This document shows, one piece after another, positions 24,494 through 37,444 of a DNA stretch of 64,000 nt (position 1 is its first letter; each line of letters opens with the position of its first letter). The translations under genes and the position numbers were made by a program. The notes under the pieces were generated by a model. It had not been told where the DNA came from, searched no databases, and saw nothing but the letters and a program-made list of their open reading frames with translations. The stretch is from Hepsetus odoe. Taxonomy: Eukaryota > Chordata > Actinopteri > Characiformes > Hepsetidae. The stretch spans positions 25,507,066-25,571,065 of the forward strand of contig CM029366.1 in assembly GCA_017165825.1 (NCBI GenBank), written 5' to 3'.

Positions 24494-27400
24494 CTAAAGA
24501 GAGATACAGATCAGAAGAACAAGCATGAGGGACCTTTCTCCCCTCACTGTGAAAGTGAAAACCTTTTTCCTTATGACTATGATGCTTATTCACAGTGGCA
24601 TTGAAGATGACCAACTATTCTAATACTAATTTGAAAATACAGTCTCCAATGTCATGTGTGTGAATGCTATGTGCTCACTTTCTCCAGCTACAAAATCATG
24701 GTTGTCATGGTGAATGTGTTTGCTGTGACGTGGGACAAGAGCAACTGTAGCTCCATCAGGAACCTGCAGGGTCAAGTAAAAGGACAAGAGTCAGACAGCA
24801 AACTACATAAAAAAAGACTTGTTAATACTGCATGTATAGTTCCTGTACCACAGTGTTTGTTTTTATTTTATATAATTACGGTTACGTTTGTACTTTGAAC
24901 TAAATATAAAGCAGGGGCAACAACCAACACTTCGCCACCGTGCACGTTGGGCTTCCTTCTGTTTCAATTTACCTTTCAGATAGCCAAGTGAACAGTTTAT
25001 CACAGTCTGCAAGCACTCTTCACCGCTTTGACTTGTCTCTTTATTTGTTTTGATAATAGAAGTTAAAAAGGGATTCAGTGATTTTTTTCCATATGCATTT
25101 TCCCTGTACCTGGATTTCTTTAATTGCTATGAAGTTAAAGGTGAGTGAACATGAGGGGTTCATATTTTATGCTTTGGATGGCAGTGCAGCTCAATGTAAA
25201 TGGTGTACCTTGTAATGCTGGAGCGTATTGAGGCGTTTCCAGTTGCCCTGCACTACAGAAGTCAGGTCTTCATCTGAGAGAATAAGGTGACCTGCCACGC
25301 CTGATCTCCATTCTGTAAACACACCAAACACCAGCTAACTAAACCACCTGAACTGAGCTGAGATGAAACCACCTTTATAGAAGAAGGTCTATAAAGAAGA
25401 AGAAAGTTCAATTTTATGAACGAAGTGTGATAACAATGAAAAAAAGTTCTCACCTAGGTCTAGTGAATCGGTGTGTGGTCTATGGGAATATGACGTTCCC
25501 TTGTAGACTTGATCTAGAATCTTCTCTTTGACTTGGGTTATAGTATCACAGTCCAGTACTTTAGCAACTACAGGCTGAGTCTCATTCAGTCCTACTCCCT
25601 GCATCAGCACATTCAGTGTCTTCAGAGACAGAAAGCAAACAAAAGAGTTAAGTTCACTTCATTCAAAATTCTTCCTGATTACCACAAATAAAAATAAAAA
25701 AACTAAACTTTCGCCCCTATGAGAACTAGGATATGTTCAAGGCATCCTCGCAACCCTGGTCAGGATTAGCAGCTATGATGGATGGATGGATGGATGAATG
25801 ATGTTTTGCCCAGCACTATTGTTTTGTTGATAAATGTTGCGGTCTAACCCGATCCCTGGGGTGATCTGTCTTTGTTCAGTATAAGCTGGCTGTCTGTTGG
25901 ATAGAGCTGCAATGTCTCTGTATGAAGATGGTTCTCTCCCTTTAATTTTACCATGATGTTTTTTTACGCTTCCACCAGGCTTCAAATAATAGAAGTGCTG
26001 ATCTAGGATCAACTTCCCATCCTTTGTTCCTCCCTTAATCCAAATATAGCTCTGGGACTTCCCTAGGTCTCTATCATCTAGGTCTCACCAGACTCAAAGG
26101 ACTAAAGCTTAAATGTTAATTAAGATTTTTCAGAGCACAACACTGAAGCTACCCCAACTTTTTTAAAGGACGGTCAAGCCTCCAAATTTCCACACCAGTG
26201 ACTGGTGATTTTATGAGCATTTTTTAAATTGAAGATTTATGTTTCATTCAGTAACATATTTCTTGTTGTATCTGTTAACTATTTTTTCGGAAAATACTGT
26301 ACTCCTCAAGTTGAACTACATTACACTGCATGAACACGCCACTACAGTAAGGTAAGGTGTCACTGAGCAGAGATCACAGAGCAAAAACAAGTCTTAATTC
26401 TGACCAGTGTGCGGTACTCCAGGTCCTCTCTCAGTAGACGGTTGTCATTAAGAGTGTATTTTGCTTTTCCCGTCACTGCATCCACAGGGCCTTTATCCAC
26501 CTGGTGTTTTATGGCTCTAAAGAGCATGTATAGACACTCTCCTGCGGAGTCCTGAAATAAAAAGGGAACATTAACTCTTTCACTCAGAATACATGCATTC
26601 TCTTTTCATTGCAACACAGATTTTGGTTCAGAGTTTAGCCAACCAAGTATGTAATTCAACATCTTAAAGTGTGAGAATGAACTTTTTTGATTACAAATTA
26701 ACAACAGACTACACTGTGTGACACTATGGATCAAAATGATTCAGATTGTCCATTACAATCAGTTATAGTTATTTTTAACTAAAAAGAGCCTCTCCGGTTA
26801 TGTTCAAAAATGAAAGCATGTATAATACAGGAAAACAAACACATCTTAGCCGGTTTCCTTTTGGCAAAGTATTCTTTGAAGATGGCTGTTAAATTGTTTT
26901 TGTCCAATCAATTTCTTTTCAGTTTTTTAAAGTGAAAGTGAAAGTGACTACCCTTGTCATTGCGAGGTCACGGCACAGCACACATGAACCACAACGAAAT
27001 TGGACCTCTGCATTTTACCCATGCACACTCAAACCCGTGCAGCAGTGGGCAGCTATTGAAAGCACCCGGGGAGCAGTGACGGGGATGGTACCTTGCTCAA
27101 GGGTACCTCAGGGCAACCTATTGGGAAGGGGTTTGAACCCCAGATCCTCCGATCATGCGGCTAATGCCCTAACCGCTAGGCCACCGCTGCCCCTAGACCT
27201 CTGCATTTAACCCATGAAAGCGCCCGGGGAGAAAGCGCCCGGGGAGAAAGCGCCCGGGGAGCAGTGATGGGGACAGTACCTTGCTCAAGGGTACCTCAGG
27301 GCAACCAACTGGTGAGGGAATCGAACCCACAATCTTCCAATGCGGGGGCAACTCCCTAACCACTAGGCCACCGCTGCCCATAAATTCATCAACACCACTA

Positions 27401-30400
27401 TAAGAAAATGTCTCTCTCTATACAACTGGCTTATCACCAGTACAATGTTTTCCTAATGTTTTTCTCAAAAGCAAATACTTTATAAAAAATACTAAGTAAC
27501 AAAAAGTTTAATTATACCATTAAGTATACCATTGGTTAAAGTGTCTGATTAGCAATAGGGCTACTGGACTTTTAAAACTAATAATGGATCCAAAATCAAG
27601 TAATTTTTTCCATGATGCACTGAATTGTTTTCAGAAAAGCAAATCTTTTTGAATTGTTGTGAAGTCGGATATTAACACTGCTACTAGTTTCAATTCCTAC
27701 ACAGCTCCTCATTTGAACACTTACTCTTAAGAAAGCATAGAGGCATATAGACATCCAATTGGTCAAGAGCTTCTCAACAACTGTCTCAGTTCTGTATGGA
27801 ACAAAGAAGAAATTTTAACAATCGCATAAAAACAAATCGATATATTGCTTTGACATTTCTCCCCCACCCCTCAACACTTTTGCTCACCTGCGGAGCATGA
27901 GCTTGGGGTTCTTGGCAACATACTGCTCCACCAGGTCATTGAGTAGTGTTTTCAGAATGTCTGTGAAATATTCTAGCTTGCCGTGCAGAGCTACAGTGAG
28001 CAGAGAGGCCACGTAGGCCCGATCTCTTGGAGAAAAAGTCCTCTGGCTCTCCAGTGTGTGGATAAACTGCAGATAAAATCATCATACAGGAAAAAGGGGG
28101 AAAGAAGAAAAAGAAAAAGATGATTCATGCTATAATAACAGCAAATTATAGCTGTTTGAGTGATAATTACATTTATAGTTTCCCCCTCAGATTTAGTCAA
28201 AGACATGCTTGGGGTGTCTAGTTTCCTATGGATTAGTAAAGGGTCTATGACGACCACATAAGTAAACAAGTAAAGGAAACGAGTTGAAATTAGCATGTCA
28301 CAAACCACATCAAATTGCGTAATCTCAAATTGATTTGCTTATGTGTCTTAAGAAACTGTATGACAAAATATTAAGTATAAAATCCACAAAAGTACAGACA
28401 AAATTGAGAGATTGAAGGAGTCAAAAACTTGTGGTATGAGAAATGTGTCAATTTGATCACTTCAGTGGGCGAAAATCTGAAAATCCATTAAAAATATGGG
28501 GTTACATGTTATGTGAGTAATAATAAGTAATGACATTTTTATTGACTTTTACTAACTATTCTCTGAGCATGAGAGTATTACCTTGGTGAGAAAGAGTTTG
28601 CTGTTCAGCAGGTTGGAGAGCTGGACAAGGCCCTGTTCCACAGTGGCTCGCCGACAGTCCTGCACATCCAGATCCCTGCGCAGCGGTGACTCCCGATGAC
28701 CTGGGAAAAAGATTCGCTCGGCGTACATCTTATAATCCAAGAAAGGAATTCCTGATCCCACCAGATCACTTGACATGTCCATCATTTCAGTCATCAAGTC
28801 TGAAATCAAAGGTTTCAAAAGGTCACAACAAAGAACCTATAGCTCTGAGAGCAAGCTACATTTCAGGTGAGCAAGGTCACTTTAAAATGGAACTTTATTT
28901 CCATTTTTTTCCTTTAAGTAGTTTTCACTGTTTTACCATTGTATCATTCACTGTTGAACCATTCTATTTGGACTCAAAAGTGTATATTCAACCACTATGA
29001 CCTCTTCCTTTTCTATTTGTATGACTTTATTTTCTTCTCCCACCTGTGAACTCTTTCTTGCAGCGGTCTCTCACGCTTGTCTCAAGATTCTCTAGCTGAA
29101 TTTGAACCTTCTTGTAATCCCTCAGAGCCTGCTTACTCTTCCTCCTAAGAGACACAGTGGATGGAGCAAAGGGATTGTTAGGGACAGAGATTAAGTCAAG
29201 CCATGGATAAAAAAGCAGCCTAATCTAAAACAACAGACCCCTGGGAGAACTTCTGTCATACAGAATAGACTCCAGATGTGGAGGAACTAGTTTGAATGAC
29301 TGTAATTCACACCAAAGAGAAGTCTTTCCCCTGCCCACAGGAAATTATCTACTACAGAGTCAAGCTGTCAGTCACACACACAAACCTGTAAATCAGTACA
29401 ATGATCACCACAATAAGGACCACAAGTGAAGCCACCACTCCAACTCCAATCTGAGCTTCCATGGGAAAGGTAGAGGGACTGAGAGAGTCGTACTGCACCC
29501 GACCCAGAGAGAAGTTCAAATTCCCCATCTGCACCTACAACACACAACATGCAGCTCTGTCACAATCCTTACTTTGCGTGATTGTTTATCGATCATATAT
29601 GTCAATGGTGTGCCGGTTTGGCCAGCATGTAGATTTTAAACAAAAGCATAGATGATTGGTGTGCGCACGTTAAACCTTTCAAATCTAGAATTATTCAGTT
29701 AGTGTGAAATTTGTGAACTCACTGTGAACTCTGGCAAAACATTGCCTCCCTCCCGCTTGTGTCCATGGCTGTGAGAGGGGGAGGGCTGCTGTGGGGGTGG
29801 CTCACAGTACAAGTGATTCCATGTCAAAGTCTTAACTGCACACACCCCTTCTCCAATGAGAGCCACCACCTCTTCTTTAAAAATAGCCAGATCCAGATTC
29901 TCCCCCTGCAGAAAGAAACGAGTGGTGATGGAGGGGGGAAGAAAAGGTTAGATGAAAAAACTACACACATGCTAGTGTTTTTGAATTTCTCTGACAGTAA
30001 TATTTTCCCCAGTGTTTGGGTTTTACCAGTATGATAATACTCAAATGCTGAACAACGTCCTACAGTCACTCACTTCTACAGAGATGACTGATCCAGGTTT
30101 GTAGCGGAAGGGCTGGTTGATATCATGACGGTTGAGTGGATGCAGTATGGGGTTTAGCTCGTAGGTGAAAGGTGTCTCACTGACGGAGTTGAAACTGAAA
30201 CGCAAATTATCCAGAAGAAACTCCACTTGTACGTTAGCCTCAGTCACCTGAGGGCTCACAGCAGGGGTCCGGCATAGAAGCATCGTCGATGTGTTTACCT
30301 CACACCGCTCTTCAAACTAAAGGGAGATCAAGCAATCGGGGCAATGGAGGGGGCATATTAGGAAAATGATCAATGCAGCACAACAAGTTTTTTTTTTTTT

Positions 30401-31761
30401 GGGGGGGGGGGGTAAAAACAACAAAAAAAACGTTGAGTTTGACAATTAGTCAAAGAATAAATTAATAGATGCAAAGATTTTTCTCTCACACAAGTATGAA
30501 TGTGTTTTTTGGCTGGGGCATTTAACGTGAAGAATACCTCCAATATAATAATAACTAATGGAAGAAAAGAATAAAGTTTCACTTCACTCACAATCTTGAC
30601 AGAACACAAGGTGTCCTTTGGGCACTCTGGCTCTGGAGTGATTCGCCTTTGTCTCCACAGTAGCCCTTCATTAAGCTCTGCGTTTATAACACTGCCTCTA
30701 TTTCTTTTCTTTCGCTTGTTCCTTCGCGAAATTGAGCCAAGGGGGGACAAGGTTACTCGGATTCTTGGCTCCTGGACAACATCCAGGTTGTGTCCCATCA
30801 CATGGATCACACGGCCACCGCTGTCACAGAAGAGTCATTTTGAGTCAAAAAAAAAGAAAAAAGAAAAAAAAAGACAGATGCTAAGATGGATACCATTACA
30901 AAACAAACACCCACGCATGCACACGCACACACCTGAAAAAGCTTTTTGAGGGCATGGCCTGAGTGATGTTAGGATCAAAGGTGTAGTAAAAGCCTTTGCC
31001 ATTAAGGTGGCGCACACTGCTGCCATAGCGCACTGTCACCCTGTGCTCTCCAGTTCTGTTGCTGGCACCAGTCAAACACTCAATGCTTTCATCCTGAACA
31101 CCGGACAGACTGCATAAAGAATAAAACATGAATAAAACTAAATGAAATCACCAAAGAAAGGAGAATAATCAACTCAAATGTATGTTTTATGTGATTCACT
31201 GATAAAATCATTTTCTTTACACTTACAAAGTATAAGTCTATTTCTCTGTGTGTTTGACTGTAACCTTGAATGTGCATGTTTTGTTTGTTTTTACATGGTA
31301 CAGGGGACATCATCCAGCAGCACGCTTATGTCACTGACTCTTCCAGTAAGCAGTTTCTTGCCAGTGATGGTGAGAGAGGTTCCACCTGCCTGAGGCCCTC
31401 TCTGTGGACTCACTTCCTCCAGCACTGGATTCTGTTCACATAAAGAGCACAATCAATTTTATGAAAAGGAAACATTTTACACAGATAACAAAATACACTA
31501 AAGTGAAACTTCATGACCACAGACTAAAATATCTGACCTGGTAGCTGAATGTCTGGCTTGACAAACCAAACCCAATACCAGGCACTTCCACAGAGACATG
31601 ACCAAAGCTCTCAACTTGGTTCTCTTTTGTTATGCACACAATTCTACAGGGGAAAGCACACACAGAGAATTGCAGTATTTTGCTCTTTACATGACAGAAA
31701 GGAAAAAAAAAAAAAAAAAAAAGTAAAGAAATCCGTTCTTCCTTCAGCTTAGTTATCATAA

Positions 31762-31828
<67 letters not shown>

Positions 31829-34800
31829 AGCAAGAGAGAGAGAGAATAAGACAGAGAAGTAAAAGGATAGAAGACAGAGAGTGAAGACCCACTCAGAGAA
31901 AAACAATGAGGGAGATATTACCTTGATGATATCTCATAAAGGTGTGGTATGACAGCGCAGGGGACCCTGGCCACAGTGACTGATCTCAGAATGTCTTGAG
32001 CTTTCTGGCCCAGGTTGGAGCCAGTGATGGTGAGAGCTGTGCCTCCCTCGATGAGCCCTGACAGTGGCTCAATCTGAACATCATATTAAGAGAGAGGTCA
32101 ATCATCACTCACTTAATGTGCACAGTAGCGAGCATCCTTATGTTATTTGATCCTGAACAAGTGACTTACAAAGTGAATGAGTGGAGCAGGACAGGTGTCT
32201 GCAATATGTTGGGAACATGACTCTCTATGCACACAGCTTGACTGTTCCCCTCCACACCACACACACCTGTACTTCTGATTAGCAGTGTGGCATCGACTGC
32301 AGTCCAAGCGCCCCACCGAACAGTTGTACAAGGTCACTGAAAGAAAAGACACAATTCAGAATAAAGTGGATGAGAAGCAAATAAATAAATAAATAAATAA
32401 ACAAACAAACAAATCCACAAGAGCATTGTCTGTTTTTATAAAAAGGCCAAACACTATAAAAAGAGACTTGAATATAGACAAATTTCTAGGGTGCAAAGCA
32501 GAAATATTATTCCCATTAGTCAGCGTAAGGGAAAAATGTAAAGTTCTTGTGTATTCCTTGAAAAGAAAACGGTGTTGTGCTGAAACAATCTGTCTTGTAG
32601 TCATCAGGACAAGCAGTGCAACAGGGCATAGGAATCCCCACAAAAAATAGCTTCGACTCAACCTGCTTTCAACGGTCTGATTCTGAAACAATGCATTATT
32701 ACAATGTTGAAGCACTTTTTATCCGCTCTCTCAAAGGGGAGAACAGCAATGGTCTCAAAGTATTGAGTGTTCTTTTCCACAACCAACACAGAAAGCCACA
32801 AGTAAAATCCCGGCCTCTTGGCAGCTGATAAAATGGAATTCTGGTTTATGTAGTGCTCCTCTGAGCTCTGTCAGAGGACACACTCCGCCGTTAAAAACCC
32901 TGCGCTACAACACTGAGACGATAAACTCATCACTTTTCCAGCTCTTTGTCTCACACAGAGTCTGCTGCCGTTACCAGCTTCACAGCTACACTAATAATGG
33001 CTTCCCCATGGGAGCACACACATGCACACAGTGCCAAGCGAAAACACAGCTGTGGGGCTGCTCATCTGGAACCATCTGCTTCCCATTGCGATGAAAAACA
33101 ATGCCGCTAGGCTGGAAAAGCAAGCGAGTGAGAAACACCACACTAGCATGGCAAGGCGCAAAGAATGCAAACCCTGCTTTTACCCCATTTTAGAAAGTGT
33201 AACCAAACGGCACAATCCAAAAGGCTCTCGGTGACCAGGCATTTTGTTTTAATAGCTTTAACAACTGCTTGATGTGCCAGCAAAAATACACAATGATATT
33301 TAAAGACAGCTGCCACATTTAGAATGAAAACTGAATGTGTCTTTGAGGAAGCTCAGCTTACAGTTTCCACTCAATACCTTATTTGTTTATATGTATAATA
33401 ATAATCATTTTTGGACATTTGTATTAAACTGCACCATTTATAAAGTTGTGATATTTATATATTTTTGGAAATATAGAAACTTACCAAACAGGCCATTAGC
33501 ACTGTCCACATGAAAAGTGTCCCTCCTCTTCACATAAACCATGGCATTGTACTCCTCCACCAAGGCTGAGTAAGAATACTGGAAAGATATATGCCTCTAG
33601 TAGTGTTTCTGCTTCAAATGATTATTGCAAACTAATTCCTTACTACAGCAACTACTAGACATTTCTATACAAAGCTGCTTCGATTTTTACAAGAGAAAGA
33701 TGTTTGTTCAATACCTGGTGTTGCTGACAGGTTATGTCAAAAATGGAGGGATTCATCTCATCCTTCTCCACATAGGCGTCCACCACCACAGTCCGACCCT
33801 CAATCACCAAAACACATTCATATTCCACGTCTTGGTCCTACAACCCAAATTGTAGAAAGACAAAATTGTAAAGCTCTTTGAGAATGAGTGTGTTCCTAAG
33901 CAATCGTAAGGTTTCAGTCGCACACACCTAACGTTTCTGATGTGTTTGTTTGTGTGTGCATGCGTGCATGTCTTAAACCATAAACAAGATAAGTATTTAA
34001 TATTAATTCAATTAAAGAGGGTGATATGTAAATAAGCTTATTTCTGGGACATCACAACACATTTAATCACTTAATCTCCAACTATTAGCTGTAATTTTAA
34101 TCATGGGCAACATTTAAAACTACAGTATTAAGGTACTGCCTCAAATGCTATTCAATTTTACAATAGTGATGATAATTGCATTTAATTGATAGTGGAGTTT
34201 TAAAAAAATACTAAAGATGATGTGCCTATTGGCTTTTATCATAAGTGTGTTTTGTGTAGCATTAGCCTTTTTGTCTGTAGTAAGTGATGACATGGCCAGA
34301 TGCATGTAGAAATGATGTTAAAAACACAGCTGTGTACCTTTAACAACTGAAAATAAGCTTGATATGTAAATCAAAAACTTGGAAAAGTGTAGACCTGTTG
34401 ATTATGCCAAAAATCATAATTCGGATTATTTTAGCCATTATTGAGACCCCAATTACGCAATTTCTCATTGGGTAACATCATGCATTTATTGAACTTTTTC
34501 CCCCACAAACTTGTCTATTTAGTAGTCCTTCAGCCTCGGCTGTTTTAGATGCTAGTAGTTTTCTTTTTTATTGATTATGGTATTTATACATCTCCAAATA
34601 TCAAACTTTTAATCGAAATTAAATTTCTATTAATCAAGAAGGCCTAATGTAAACTGAGAGACATTGCAATGATCATTTTGTACTTTGAGGAGATGGGAGT
34701 ATGTGTAAATGTGTATCTCATGCCTGATAGAGATGAAGATTCCGGGCCAACAGAGTGATCTTTCTCTCTGTCTGTACAGGCAACAGTTGGGATCCTTGGA

Positions 34801-35975
34801 CCTTCTCTACACAAGGACAGGCAGATGGCCCTGAAATGACCGATGGGCCCTCATCCCCCTGCTTAGACAAGTTGAATAACAAACACTAAGCAGTCAAAAA
34901 CTAATAAATGAAAAAACAGACACTGAATGTTAATATGTTGTTAAAGTGACTTGTAAAACCGAACTTAAATGAAAACAATTTTTAGCTGGCAAATCCCAAC
35001 AAAGCAAAAGGTTGCAGAGTAACTGAACAGAACTAACAAATAAAGGAGTGGGAAGGAAAATGTGTGAATGTAGAGGTTTGAATTGAGTCCAGTGAGCCTG
35101 TTGCAAGAGGCTTCAACCAGTTAGGACTCACCGGTAGATAAAGATCTGCCATGTCGTACTGGTAGTCAAGCTCAGTGTCTGCATCCAAAAGATGAAGATA
35201 AGTTGGGGCAGCCTGTTCTGCTTCTCCGTCCCCTGACAGGACCGTTGCTGCTGAAAAAGCTGTAGTGTCATTCTCAGCCATGTCCATGTCTTCTACATGA
35301 GGCTCCACTTCCTTCTGGGGAAGGTGGGGCATCTGTGTCTCAGTTTCAACCGCTTCATCTTCTAAGGGAGGCGGATTAGTAGGTATGGCAGGACGCTCTG
35401 TTAATGATAAAGGCAAGATGTCATCCAGTTCTGAATCTGCCACCACTGTCCCAAGACTCTCATCATGCATTTTAGGTTGGGTTTCAGTAGGAGGCTCAGC
35501 TAGTGATGGTGATTCTTCGATAATCTGGGGACTGCTGGGAAGGGTTGGAGCTTTAGTGATGGGCTCCAGAAGTGGTGAGACTTCCACAGGAAATGGAATT
35601 TCCTCAGTAGCTTCAACAGGAGATAATGAGGGCAACACCTGCTGCTCCGCAGCTACTGAAGTTACAAGAGGTGGTTTAGTTCCCATGACAACATCCAAAC
35701 TGTCAATGGTGATCAGGGCACTTTCGCTAAGTGCCTCTGCTTCTGTTTCAGCAGCTGCAAGGATCTCCTCTGAGGTAGCCTCCTCCAAGATTGGCAGGGT
35801 GGAATCCACAGGAGGGGTGGGTGATGTTTGTGCAACAGGGGTTTGAAGCAGGGTGCTGGTGGGGACAGTGGTTGGCGCCGAGGTTGTGGGAAATGAAGTT
35901 TCAAGCAATGTAGTTGGAGCTGGGGTTGTGACTGGTGCAGCAAAAGTAGTTGGTTCTGGTGTAGTTGTGGCCTGA

Positions 35976-36013
<38 letters not shown>

Positions 36014-37393
36014 TGTTGTTGTTGTAGTTGCAATGGTTGTCGTAGTTGGAGGTTCTGTCCGTGGTGTGGTGGTAGGGGATGTGTATTTTGGGGTTGGAGG
36101 GACAGGCGTGGTGATCTTGGTCGTTGTGGTTAGAGGAGGGAAAGGCGTGGGGACAAACTGATAGTTGAGATTGGAGGGAAAGACCAGAAATGAAAAGTCA
36201 AAATGATAAACATAAAAGGGAAGCAAATGAATCATAACTTGGGTAAAAAAAATAAAAAACAAATTATAATAATAGCAGATTCTCTCAGCATAACGGAAGG
36301 ACTGGATGTTTGGGTAATATGTTGATTATTGCTTACACAGAGTATACAGAGTGCATATGGAGTAAAGCTGATGAGTTACATTGTCATTAGTACCCCTTCA
36401 TGGCCCCTTATGAAATGAAAAGCAAATACACTCAAGTGAAGATACTTAATCGTAAAGTCATCAGTAACAAGCAGCAATAACAGCAAAATAAAAAAAAGGC
36501 AAAAAGGTGAGGTGCTGCTTGCTAAATAGTTAACCCACATTCATCTAAAATGCTTCCTTATTTTACTCTGTATTATCCATCAGCAAGGCTTTTGCCTTTC
36601 AACTTTATCAGATATTCATAATTACAAGATAAAGCAGCTCATAATTTTCAAGTTCAAACCTTTCATCAATAGCTGTTTTATTTTAAAATGGTATCTCAAC
36701 AAATCATGATATTAGCAGGGGTGTTCAAACTTAACTGACACTGCAATCCTTTCACAGCACAAGCATTACTCCTTAAACCTCTTTAAAACTTCCTCTTAAT
36801 GCTACATTATACTTACGTGAAAATGTACATAAATTAATGTGGATCAGCGGACTCACGTTTTCATTGTAAATGATGACCCCTTGCTCACAAACCGCCTTGT
36901 GGGTACACACATGCTGCTGTACACACCAGTTACAGCCCCAACGACTGGACACACAGCCACGACAACTGACAAGAGACAACAGAGAAGTCAACGTAGAGCG
37001 TATGCGAACATGCAGACATGCACACGCACTACAGAGAGACCTTTAGAGGAATAGGCACAGATGATGACAGACTTCAAAGAAATACTAGAGGTCTTAATTA
37101 AATTCCTTTTCTCTGAAGGACAACTAAAGGTGAATCGAATTAGCCTTGGATGGCTGCATTTAACCAAGTGAACGTAAGCAGGCATCTCTGTATGATGATC
37201 CTAGAGAGGATTATATGGACATCACAAAAACAGAAAGCTCTGCTAAGAATGTAAGTGTGCATGTAACTCACGGTGTACTCCCAGAGAGCTGTTTGACAAC
37301 GGTGCAGTCATAGAAGGTGAATTCCAAGGAGGTCACAGTGACATCACCGAAGCGCAAAGACAGCGGGACGATTACAAAATCTGAGGAAAGTGG

Positions 37394-37444
<51 letters not shown>

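Noticed and set aside
27310..27380. tRNA-like A and B boxes (also at 27130-27193, 38660-38722, 43217-43290, 53801-53870)
   Set aside because: They are the heads of SINEs: they lack a foldable cloverleaf with matched acceptor stem and continue into SINE bodies.
35385..35846. 153-codon open frame antisense to the plxnb1 mucin exon, and a 106-codon Gln/Leu-rich frame
   Set aside because: They mirror a low-complexity Thr/Ser/Pro exon, which avoids stops in other frames. The plexin frame is supported by splice sites and neighbours.
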